In this document: positions 1 to 5,895 of the stretch, in pieces
Layout: every line of letters starts with the position of its first letter
Position numbering within the stretch: the stretch's first letter is position 1
From: Proteobacteria bacterium SG_bin9
GTDB taxonomy: Bacteria > Pseudomonadota > Alphaproteobacteria > Rhizobiales > Xanthobacteraceae
Length of the DNA: 25,566 bases
Assembly: GCA_002083525.1 (NCBI GenBank)
Contig: LWDM01000020.1
Location: 1-25,566, forward strand
Reading direction: 5' to 3'
Translations under genes and position numbers: made by a program
Notes under the pieces: generated by a model
Seen by the model: the letters and a program-made list of their open reading frames with translations, nothing else
What the model was told of the DNA's origin: nothing
Databases searched by the model: none

Positions 1-1295
1 CACATCGCGCAGCGCTGGCTGTCGCGCTCTTTGCCTGCGCGTCGATGGCGGCGCCGTCGATCGTCTTCGCCGCCGAAGACGTGAAGGTCAGCGCCGCCGA
101 CACCGCATGGATGATCGTCGCCACAGCACTGGTGCTGATGATGACGATCCCCGGGCTTGCATTGTTCTACGCCGGCATGGTGCGCAAGAAGAACGTGCTG
201 GCGACGATGGCACAAAGCCTTGCGGCAGTGGCGTTGATCTCGATTCTATGGATCGCGTTCGGCTACAGCCTCGCGTTCGTCGGCGACGGCAAGTGGATCG
301 GCACGCTCGACCGCGTAATGCTTTCGGGCATGACCATGGAGAGCGTCAATTCGGCTGCGAAGAACATTCCGGAAGCGCTGTTTGCGATCTACCAGATGAC
401 CTTCGCCGTCATCACGGTTGCGCTCGTCGCGGGTTCGGTCGCCGACCGCATGCGCTTCTCGGCTTACATCGCCTTCTGCGTCGGCTGGTTCACGCTGGTG
501 TATGTACCGCTCGCGCACTGGGTGTGGGGCGGCGGCTTCCTCGCCGAAGCCGGCGTGCTCGATTTCGCCGGCGGTCTTGTCGTGCATCTCTCCGCCGGCA
601 CCGCTGGTCTCGTCGCCGCACTCGTGCTCGGCAATCGCCGCGGTTACGGCAGCGAGAACCTCGCGCCCTACGATCTCTCGCTCGCGGTGATCGGCACGGG
701 TCTGCTGTGGGTCGGCTGGTTCGGCTTCAACGGCGGCTCGGCGCTGACCGCCAGCTCGCGCGCGGTGATGGCGATCCTCGCCACGCATCTCGCCGCCTGC
801 GCCGGCGCACTGATGTGGTCGGCCCTCGAGTGGGCGACGCGCCGCAAGCCGTCGGTGCTCGGCATGATCTCCGGCGCCGTTGCCGGTCTCGGCACCATCA
901 CCCCGGCCTCGGGCTTCGTCTCGCCGGCCGGCGGCATCGTCATCGGCCTTCTGGCCGGCGCGGTCTGCTTCTGGGCCTGCACCAGCCTGAAGATGCGTAT
1001 GAACTACGACGACACCCTCGACGTGTTCGGCATTCACGGCATCGGCGGCGCGCTCGGAACGCTGATGGCCGGTATTTTCGCGGTGGCTGCGATCGGCGGG
1101 ACAGCCGGTCTGATCGAGGGCAACCCGAAACAGCTCCTCACCCAGCTCTACGGCGTGGGGGTGACCTTCGCTTGGACGGGCGCGGTGACCTTTGTCCTGC
1201 TCAAGCTGATCGATGTCATTGTTCCGCTTCGTGTTTCCATGCAGCAGGAAGTCGAGGGCCTCGATATTACCCAGCACGGCGAAGCGCTCCAGTAG
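1..1295 (+). CDS. amtB: Ammonium transporter AmtB, 5' truncated by the window edge
   Basis: Ammonium channel of the Amt/Mep/Rh family, an inner-membrane trimer that conducts NH4+/NH3 and is plugged by PII proteins such as GlnK. The reading frame stays open to the left edge: codons from position 3 encode a hydrophobic Ala-rich stretch that runs through the first in-frame ATG (45) to an AxA-type cleavage region, so the real start and the n-region of the signal peptide lie outside the window. Counting from the ATG at 45, I see the family hallmarks: F120 in the QMTFA motif, W161 and D173 of the LDFAGG motif, the twin pore histidines H181 and H331, and the GWFGFN segment near 224-229. The C-terminal tail ends EVEGLDITQHGEALQ, the conserved cytoplasmic tail that contacts GlnK. 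The loop between W161 and D173 is short, as in E. coli AmtB. By analogy with the downstream pair, a glnK may precede it (inference). Confidence 0.95.
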   Translation, partial: HRAALAVALFACASMAAPSIVFAAEDVKVSAADTAWMIVATALVLMMTIPGLALFYAGMVRKKNVLATMAQSLAAVALISILWIAFGYSLAFVGDGKWIGTLDRVMLSGMTMESVNSAAKNIPEALFAIYQMTFAVITVALVAGSVADRMRFSAYIAFCVGWFTLVYVPLAHWVWGGGFLAEAGVLDFAGGLVVHLSAGTAGLVAALVLGNRRGYGSENLAPYDLSLAVIGTGLLWVGWFGFNGGSALTASSRAVMAILATHLAACAGALMWSALEWATRRKPSVLGMISGAVAGLGTITPASGFVSPAGGIVIGLLAGAVCFWACTSLKMRMNYDDTLDVFGIHGIGGALGTLMAGIFAVAAIGGTAGLIEGNPKQLLTQLYGVGVTFAWTGAVTFVLLKLIDVIVPLRVSMQQEVEGLDITQHGEALQ

Positions 1296-1347
1296 GACCG
1301 CCTCCGCCTTATTTTGCCGTTCTGCTAAGCAGCTTTATGTCGATTTC

Positions 1348-1388
1348 CCAGCTGTGCTCATTCATTGAGCACAGCTGGTGAGCTTTTG
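1348..1388 (+). terminator. 13-bp perfect hairpin after the first amtB, probable terminator
   Basis: A perfect 13-bp inverted repeat (1348-1360 and 1366-1378, arms CCAGCTGTGCTCA and its reverse complement) encloses a 5-nt loop. It lies 52 bp after the amtB stop and is followed by a short TTTT run. Position and stem strength fit a transcription terminator separating the first amtB from the glnK promoter. The T-tract is short, so a protein-binding dyad is an alternative. Confidence 0.6.
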
Positions 1389-1475
1389 GGCGCGACAGTT
1401 TGGCGCAAATCGCCACCTGAGCGGGCAGGTCCAAAAAGTCCCTTATTCATAAACCGTTAGGAATTTTGGCCGGTC

Positions 1476-1490
1476 TGGCACGGCATTTGA
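1476..1490 (+). promoter_or_regulatory. Sigma-54 (RpoN) promoter of glnK-amtB
   Basis: TGGCACGGCATTTGA matches the -24/-12 consensus TGGCACG-N4-TTGC at every fixed base except the last (TTGA for TTGC), with exact spacing. It lies 87 bp upstream of the glnK ATG. glnK-amtB operons are classic NtrC/sigma-54 targets induced by nitrogen limitation, so the position agrees with known biology. A short dyad, TGGCG-N5-CGCCA at 1401-1415, lies about 60 bp upstream and could be an activator site, but it does not match the NtrC consensus well. Confidence 0.8.
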
Positions 1491-1576
1491 TTCCTATGCG
1501 ACCGGCTGTGCCCGCGTCGTGAACATCTCTGCGTGGTGATCCTCAGTCGTTGAGAAACAAGCGGGGAATGGAACCC

Positions 1577-1915
1577 ATGAAAATTGTTATGGCCATCATC
1601 AAGCCATTCAAGCTCGAAGAGGTCCGTGACGCTCTGACCGCCATTGGCGTTCACGGCCTGACGGTGACGGAAGTCAAAGGTTACGGCCGCCAGAAGGGCC
1701 ACACCGAAATCTATCGCGGCGCCGAATACGCCGTGAGCTTCCTGCCGAAGATCAAGATCGAAGTCGCGATCAACTCCGACCAGGTCGACAAGACCATCGA
1801 GGCGATCACCGCTGCCGCGAAGACCGGGCAGATCGGCGACGGCAAGATCTTCGTCATGAACCTCGACCACGCAGTGCGCATCCGCACCGGCGAAGCCGAC
1901 GCAGCCGCGCTCTGA
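1577..1915 (+). CDS. glnK: PII signal-transduction protein GlnK
   Basis: Small trimeric PII protein that senses 2-oxoglutarate, ATP/ADP and, by uridylylation, glutamine, and blocks AmtB when nitrogen is plentiful. The 112-residue product has the usual PII length. It shows the start MKIVMAIIKPFKLEEV, Q39 and the T-loop with the uridylylated tyrosine Y51 (YRGAEYAV), the TGQIGDGKIFV nucleotide-binding segment at 83-93, and R101/R103. I chose the ATG at 1577 because family members start exactly there; in-frame upstream starts at 1568 and 1550 would add residues foreign to the family. A purine-rich GGGGA lies 9 nt upstream. It is transcribed from the sigma-54 promoter at 1476 and is followed after 37 bp by its partner amtB. 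GlnB is a paralog, but adjacency to amtB favours GlnK. Confidence 0.97.
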   Translation: MKIVMAIIKPFKLEEVRDALTAIGVHGLTVTEVKGYGRQKGHTEIYRGAEYAVSFLPKIKIEVAINSDQVDKTIEAITAAAKTGQIGDGKIFVMNLDHAVRIRTGEADAAAL

Positions 1916-1952
1916 TCTCGCGCTCAGTTTCATTCAATCAGGAGAACTACAA

Positions 1953-3395
1953 ATGACGTTCAAGCGTCCCATTAGCGCGGGATTGGCGGCTCTGGCAGTC
2001 GGCATGATCGCCTCAACGGCGGCTTACGCAGCGCCGACCATCAACAAAGGCGACAACGCCTGGGTCATGACCTCGGCGGTGCTCGTGCTGCTGATGACGA
2101 TCCCCGGCCTCGCGCTGTTCTACGGCGGTCTCGTTCGCGCGAAGAACATGCTCTCGGTGCTGATGCAGGTGTTCTACACGGTCTGCATCGTCTGCATCAT
2201 CTGGGCGGTCTACGGCTACAGCCTCGCCTTCACCGGCGGCTCCGATTTCATCGGCGGCTTCTCGAAGGCCTTCATGCAGGGCATCACGACGGAGTCGGCG
2301 GCCGCGACCTTCACGGTCGACGCCAACATTCTGGAGATGGTGTACTTCTGCTTCCAGATGACCTTCGCGGCGATCACGCCGGCCCTCATCGTCGGCGCCT
2401 TCGCCGAGCGCATGAAGTTCGCGGCCATCGCGCTCTTCATCCCGCTCTGGGTCACGCTGATCTACTTCCCGATCGCGCACATGGTCTGGTACTGGGCCGG
2501 TCCGGACGCGATCTCGGATGCCGCCAAGGCGCTCGCAGCCGCAAGCGGCGACGCTGCAAAGGCCGCCGCAAAGGCCAAGCTCGATGAAGTGATGGCCGAC
2601 GCCGGCTTCATCTTCAAGAAGGGCGCGCTCGACTTCGCAGGCGGCACCGTGGTGCACATCAACGCCGGTATCGCCGGTCTTGTCGGCGCTCTCCTGATCG
2701 GCAAGCGCGTCGGTTACGGCAAGGAGCTGATGGCTCCGCACTCGCTGACCATGACCATGATCGGCGCGGCGCTTCTCTGGGTCGGCTGGTTCGGCTTCAA
2801 CGCCGGTTCGAACCTCGAAGCATCGGGCGGCGCGGCGCTCGCCATGACCAACACCTTCGTCGCAACCGCCGCGGCGGCACTGGCCTGGATGTTCGCCGAA
2901 TGGATCATCAAGGGTCACCCCTCGGTCCTCGGCGCGCTCTCGGGCGCCGTCGCCGGTCTCGTCGCGGTGACGCCGGCCTCGGGCTACGCAGGCCCGATGG
3001 GCGCGATCGTGCTCGGCCTCGTCGCCGGCGTGATCTGCCTGTTCTTCTGTACGGTCGTGAAGAACTCGCTCGGCTACGATGACTCGCTCGACGTGTTCGG
3101 CGTGCACGGCGTCGGCGGCATCATCGGCGCTCTCGGCACCGGCATCCTGGCGAACCCCGCCCTCGGCGGCACCGGCGTGATGGACTACACCATCGGCAAG
3201 GTCGGCGACTACGACACGGTCGCTCAGATGATCTCGCAGTGCTGGGGCGTCGGCGTCACCATCCTGTGGTCGGGCATCGGTTCGCTGATCCTGTTCAAGG
3301 TGGTCGACGTGATCGTCGGTCTGCGCACCACGGTGGAGAGCGAGCGCGAAGGCCTCGACATCACCGAACACACCGAGCGTGCCTACACCATGTGA
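1953..3395 (+). CDS. amtB: Ammonium transporter AmtB, second copy, with periplasmic-loop insertion
   Basis: Second Amt family ammonium channel, 480 residues. A typical signal peptide occupies residues 1-27 (positive n-region KR, cleavage near AYAA). Key positions are F138 in QMTFA, W179, D227 in LDFAGG, twin pore histidines H235 and H385, and GWFGFN at 278-283. The GlnK-contacting tail ESEREGLDITEHTERAYTM is present. Between W179 and D227 there are 48 residues where the upstream paralog has 12. The extra stretch of about 36 residues is rich in Ala, Lys and Asp (185-215) and is predicted to be helical. In E. coli AmtB topology this loop is periplasmic, beside the substrate-recruitment site. 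The start is supported by AGGAG at 1940-1944, 8 nt upstream. Co-transcribed with glnK. Confidence 0.97.
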   Translation: MTFKRPISAGLAALAVGMIASTAAYAAPTINKGDNAWVMTSAVLVLLMTIPGLALFYGGLVRAKNMLSVLMQVFYTVCIVCIIWAVYGYSLAFTGGSDFIGGFSKAFMQGITTESAAATFTVDANILEMVYFCFQMTFAAITPALIVGAFAERMKFAAIALFIPLWVTLIYFPIAHMVWYWAGPDAISDAAKALAAASGDAAKAAAKAKLDEVMADAGFIFKKGALDFAGGTVVHINAGIAGLVGALLIGKRVGYGKELMAPHSLTMTMIGAALLWVGWFGFNAGSNLEASGGAALAMTNTFVATAAAALAWMFAEWIIKGHPSVLGALSGAVAGLVAVTPASGYAGPMGAIVLGLVAGVICLFFCTVVKNSLGYDDSLDVFGVHGVGGIIGALGTGILANPALGGTGVMDYTIGKVGDYDTVAQMISQCWGVGVTILWSGIGSLILFKVVDVIVGLRTTVESEREGLDITEHTERAYTM

Positions 3396-3479
3396 GGTTC
3401 CTCCCGGGGTGCGGCATGAGTACAGCCGCACCCTCCACTTACGGACGGCGCAATACCCGGCAGTGTGCCCGTTCGTTTG

Positions 3480-3514
3480 GGGGCTCCAGCGCAAGCTGGG
3501 GCCCCTCTCTTTTT
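3480..3514 (+). terminator. Intrinsic terminator of the glnK-amtB operon
   Basis: An 11-bp GC-rich stem (GGGGCTCCAGC at 3480-3490, GCTGGGGCCCC at 3495-3505, one G-U pair) with a GCAA tetraloop is followed by TCTCTTTTT. It lies 85 bp after the amtB stop. This is a textbook Rho-independent terminator. Confidence 0.9.
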
Positions 3515-3900
3515 GCCCCGGCGCCGCAATCGCCTCGTCGCTGAGGACAAGCGACGCACGTCTGCGCCGTTCCAAGAAGCGAAGCTGCATGTGTGCTTTG
3601 GGCGTTATCGTCGGGAAAAGTAGAACAGAGCCCGAACTCGGACTCCAAAGTCGGACGTTTCCCGTGTACTTTTGACGAATCAGACCGCCGTGTTTCGGCA
3701 CGTTGATCAGAACCCCGCACGCAAAGCGCTTGCCAGCTTGGCGCGATGGTGCGGCCGGGGAAGAGGCCCAGTCCTCCTAGGATCAACACAATGAAACCGA
3801 TTGCGTGTCCGATTCACATGCCAGTTTCGGTAACGGACTATGTTCGTTTCCGGTTCGGCAAGTGGGAATACGTGCGGCCTCACTGCCGGAGCCTGCCTAA

Positions 3901-4020
3901 CCGTTAAGGTTTGCAGGTCTCCGACGTGAGGGTAGAGAACGTCCCTTAACGGGGCGGTTTGGGGCCGACCGGGTGGCAATCTGGCGGCCCCCTTCTCTAT
4001 CCGCCGGAGCGGATGGAGAA
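3901..4020. other. Three consecutive hairpins, candidate structured RNA
   Basis: Hairpin A pairs CCGTTAAGG (3901-3909) with CCTTAACGG (3944-3952). Hairpin B pairs GGGGCCG (3961-3967) with CGGCCCC (3985-3991). Hairpin C pairs TTCTCTATCCGC (3993-4004) with GCGGATGGAGAA (4009-4020) over 12 bp with one G-U and a CGGA loop. B and C are separated by a single base. No gene overlaps them, neither strand shows a T-tract directly after, and I do not recognise an RNA family. Strand is undetermined. Confidence 0.3.
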
Positions 4021-4202
4021 CTGAGAACCCGATCCATAATCGAACGAAACGCAGCGTCAGCGTCCACGTGCGGAAGCTGAGGTGAATTTCGTTGACGTGA
4101 ATCAGGCATATGAGAAATCCTGATCTCGTTCGCCGACGCGCAATTGGCAGCTTTCTAAGGGACCGCTAATCACGTCGCTTGCGACACGAACCGACGATCT
4201 CA

Positions 4203-4249
4203 ACCCGGGCGCGTTTCGAGAGGTGCATTCGGGTTTTTATTTCCCGAAT
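4203..4249. other. Hairpin with T-rich segment, possible weak terminator
   Basis: Two alternative structures share this stretch. ATTCGGG (4227-4233) pairs with CCCGAAT (4243-4249) around a T-rich loop. Alternatively ACCCG (4203-4207) pairs with CGGGT (4230-4234), aided by GCGC/GTGC, directly before TTTTATTT, as in a terminator on the + strand. If the second forms, a short transcript from the upstream non-coding region may end here. The stem is bulged, so support is weak. Confidence 0.25.
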
Positions 4250-4314
4250 CACTTTGGAGTCTCAATGACTCTAAGTGCTTAACACGACTCACAATTCCTG
4301 CCCCGGATCGTGAA

Positions 4315-4333
4315 CGTAACCATTATGGTAACG
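4315..4333. repeat. Imperfect 19-bp dyad
   Basis: CGTAACCAT and ATGGTAACG are inverted repeats with one mismatched pair around a single central base. A perfect 10-bp palindrome, GAAACGTTTC, follows at 4338-4347. The arrangement resembles operator sites, but I cannot name a regulator. Confidence 0.35.
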
Positions 4334-4352
4334 CTCTGAAACGTTTCTGCAA

Positions 4353-4368
4353 CGTTTCACGAGAAACA
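4353..4368. promoter_or_regulatory. parS-like ParB-binding site, orphan
   Basis: CGTTTCACGAGAAACA matches the 16-bp parS consensus TGTTTCACGTGAAACA at 14 of 16 positions. The mismatches are the first base and the tenth (A for T). A further TGTTTCACG half-site starts 36 bp downstream (4389-4397), a spacing close to that of the main array at 23548-23643. It lies in non-coding DNA about 19 kb from that array. The sequence match is seen; binding by ParB is inferred. Confidence 0.45.
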
Positions 4369-4430
4369 AATCGCGTTTCCCCCTGATGTGTTTCACGGCG
4401 ATGAATCTCGAATCTCATACTACGCGTAAG

Positions 4431-4459
4431 CTCATATAGGATGATAGTCCTATATTGAG
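4431..4459. repeat. Inverted repeat upstream of the aminotransferase-ftsK operon
   Basis: ATATAGGA (4434-4441) and TCCTATAT (4448-4455) form a perfect 8-bp dyad with a 6-nt spacer, extended by CTC/GAG across one bulged T. It sits 172 bp upstream of the aminotransferase ATG in an AT-rich stretch, and could be an operator or part of a promoter. No regulator can be named. Confidence 0.35.
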
Positions 4460-4530
4460 AAACGTCAAGCCCGGCGAAATTCCGTGCTGGATGGGCGAGC
4501 AGCATTCAAAATTGGCTGTAATGTCGATGG

Positions 4531-4546
4531 TTAATCGCGCTTTAAC
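4531..4546. promoter_or_regulatory. CtrA-type binding box upstream of the ftsK operon
   Basis: TTAATCGCGCTTTAAC contains TTAA-N7-TTAA with the preferred C after the second half, the recognition pattern of the alphaproteobacterial cell-cycle regulator CtrA. It lies 85 bp upstream of the aminotransferase ATG at 4631. Cell-division genes are known CtrA targets in Caulobacter, so control of an operon ending in ftsK is plausible. This is a consensus match only. Confidence 0.5.
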
Positions 4547-4630
4547 TTGCCCGCCCCTATGGTGCTTTGATCCGTTCCCGCTTGACGGTCCGCGTCCCGT
4601 CGAGCGTTTTGAAAGTGCTGGCGTTTTCGC

Positions 4631-5893
4631 ATGGTCTCGACCGCTCCGTCCCGCCTGGCGCAAGGCGCCGGCGCCGCTTCCGGCGCGCCGGAGAGCGAAC
4701 GCTCGCCATTTGCCCGGCTGACTGACCTCCTGAGCCCGCATCAGCCCGGCAAGCCGCTGATCAATCTGTCGCTCGGCGAACCGCAGCACGGCGTGCCCGA
4801 TTTCGTCGGCCCAGTGCTGGCGAAGCACATCGCCGACTTCGGCCGCTATCCGATCGCCAAGGGCATCGAGCCGTTCCGCACATCCGCCGCCGCATGGCTC
4901 GGCACGCGCTTCAAGCTGCCGCGCGCGATCAATCCGGACACCGAGCTCTTGGTGCTCAACGGCAGCCGCGAAGGCTTGTTTTTCGCTGCGATTGCGGCTG
5001 CGCGTTACGTCAGCGACCGCCGCGGCCCACCGGCGATCCTGATGCCGAACCCGTTCTACCCGGCCTATGCAGCGGGCGCGCGCGCATCCGGCTGCGAAAT
5101 CGTGCTGATGCCGACCACGCGCGAGAACGGCTTCCTGCCCGATCTCGACGCGCTCGATGACGCAACACTCGCGCGCACGGTCGCGTTCTACATTGCCTCG
5201 CCCGCCAATCCGCAAGGCGCGGTCGCTTCGCCCGCCTACTTCAAGCGCCTGTGCGATCTCGCGCGCCGGTACGGCTTTATCGTGCTGAGCGACGAGTGCT
5301 ATTCGGAAATCTACGGCGCGACCGCACCGGGCAGCGCGCTTGAACACGCGGGCGCGGACTTCGGCAACGTCGTCGCATTCCAGTCGCTCTCGAAACGCTC
5401 GAACCTGCCCGGGATGCGCGTCGGCTTCGTCGCCGGTGACGCGACATTCCTCGCCCGCTTCCATGAGCTGCGCAACGTCGCCGCGCCGCAGGTGCCGGTG
5501 CCGCTGCAACAGGTGGCGATCGCGGCCTATGCCGACGAAGTTCATGTTGAAGCGAACCGCAAACTCTATGTGCAGAAGTTCGATCTCGCCGATCAGATCC
5601 TCGGTGATCGCTTCGGCTACGAGCGTCCCGATGGCGGCTTCTGTCTCTGGCTCGACGTCACTGCGCATGGCGGCGACGAAGCGGCGACGGTGAAGCTGTT
5701 CAAGGACGGCGGCGTGCGCGTCATTCCCGGCAGCTACCTGGCGCGGCAGCAGCCCGACGGCAGCAATCCCGGCGCGGGCTACATCCGCGTTGCGCTGGTG
5801 CAGTCTCCCGAAACCACCGCCGAAGCGCTGCATCGCATGGTCGATGCGCTCGGCGCGCCATCCACATCCTTATCCCGTCGCGAGGCTCGATAG
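4631..5893 (+). CDS. PLP-dependent class I/II aminotransferase, DapC-like
   Basis: Fold-type I aminotransferase of 420 residues. The Schiff-base lysine is K255 in SLSKRSNLPGMR. Other fold markers are N193 in SPANPQG, D221 and Y224 in SDECYSEIY, and the GSREGLF loop at 111-117. The opening SPFARLTDLL and the SLGEPQH segment resemble the proteobacterial N-succinyldiaminopimelate aminotransferases (DapC), which transaminate an intermediate of lysine and peptidoglycan meso-diaminopimelate synthesis. A different amino acid substrate is possible, because this subfamily is hard to separate by motif. The ATG at 4631 is the only sensible start, since an in-frame TGA lies at 4610-4612, but no clear ribosome-binding site precedes it. 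It ends 2 bp before ftsK, so the two are almost certainly co-transcribed, pairing a likely cell-wall precursor enzyme with a division protein. Confidence 0.85.
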   Translation: MVSTAPSRLAQGAGAASGAPESERSPFARLTDLLSPHQPGKPLINLSLGEPQHGVPDFVGPVLAKHIADFGRYPIAKGIEPFRTSAAAWLGTRFKLPRAINPDTELLVLNGSREGLFFAAIAAARYVSDRRGPPAILMPNPFYPAYAAGARASGCEIVLMPTTRENGFLPDLDALDDATLARTVAFYIASPANPQGAVASPAYFKRLCDLARRYGFIVLSDECYSEIYGATAPGSALEHAGADFGNVVAFQSLSKRSNLPGMRVGFVAGDATFLARFHELRNVAAPQVPVPLQQVAIAAYADEVHVEANRKLYVQKFDLADQILGDRFGYERPDGGFCLWLDVTAHGGDEAATVKLFKDGGVRVIPGSYLARQQPDGSNPGAGYIRVALVQSPETTAEALHRMVDALGAPSTSLSRREAR

Positions 5894-5895
5894 AC

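Larger units (their letters stand above)
4246..4414. promoter_or_regulatory. Cluster of six GANTC (CcrM methylation) sites
   Basis: GANTC occurs at 4246, 4257, 4267, 4286, 4403 and 4410, six sites in 169 bp where about 0.7 is expected at equal base frequencies. GANTC is the target of CcrM, the cell-cycle-regulated adenine methyltransferase of Alphaproteobacteria, and clustered sites in promoters can make transcription depend on replication-fork passage. The sites are seen directly; the regulatory role is inferred. Confidence 0.45.
3515..4630. other. 1.1-kb non-coding region between glnK-amtB and the aminotransferase-ftsK operon
   Basis: I find no credible gene. Open frames on either strand are short, lack ribosome-binding sites and family resemblance, and are interrupted in neighbouring frames. 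I see no tRNA T-loop, tmRNA tail, RNase P or SRP signature. The right half is visibly more AT-rich than the flanking genes. Contents I can support are: three successive hairpins (3901-4020), a possible terminator-like hairpin (4203-4242), a GANTC cluster (4246-4414), dyads at 4315-4333, 4338-4347 and 4431-4459, a parS-like site (4353-4368) with a half-site (4389-4397), and a CtrA-like box (4531-4546). It is unusually long for this otherwise compact segment. Confidence 0.7.

Noticed and set aside
1401..1415. TGGCG-N5-CGCCA dyad as an NtrC enhancer
   Set aside because: The position upstream of the sigma-54 promoter is suitable, but the arms are only 5 bp and do not match the GCAC-type NtrC consensus.
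2013..3701. 562-codon open frame antisense to the second amtB
   Set aside because: It has no recognisable domain, an extreme His/Asp/Glu/Arg composition and lies opposite a certain gene.
3439..4109. Small open frames on the minus strand in the non-coding gap
   Set aside because: They overlap one another and the glnK-amtB terminator region, lack ribosome-binding sites and resemble no family, so I treat the region as non-coding.
4582..4610. TTGACG-N17-CGTTTT as a sigma-70 promoter for the aminotransferase
   Set aside because: The -35 is good but the -10 is poor, and it would leave a very short leader. Not reported without start-site data.
3515..4630. Possible chromosomal replication origin
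   Set aside because: The AT-rich dyads, GANTC sites and CtrA box are suggestive, but I find no TTATCCACA-type DnaA boxes and no dnaA or hemE next to it. In related genomes the origin lies nearer hemE, beyond rho. A GC-skew plot of the whole chromosome would settle it.
4455..4721. 88-codon open frame across the CtrA-like box and the aminotransferase start
   Set aside because: It is out of frame with the aminotransferase, has no ribosome-binding site and overlaps the regulatory dyad.
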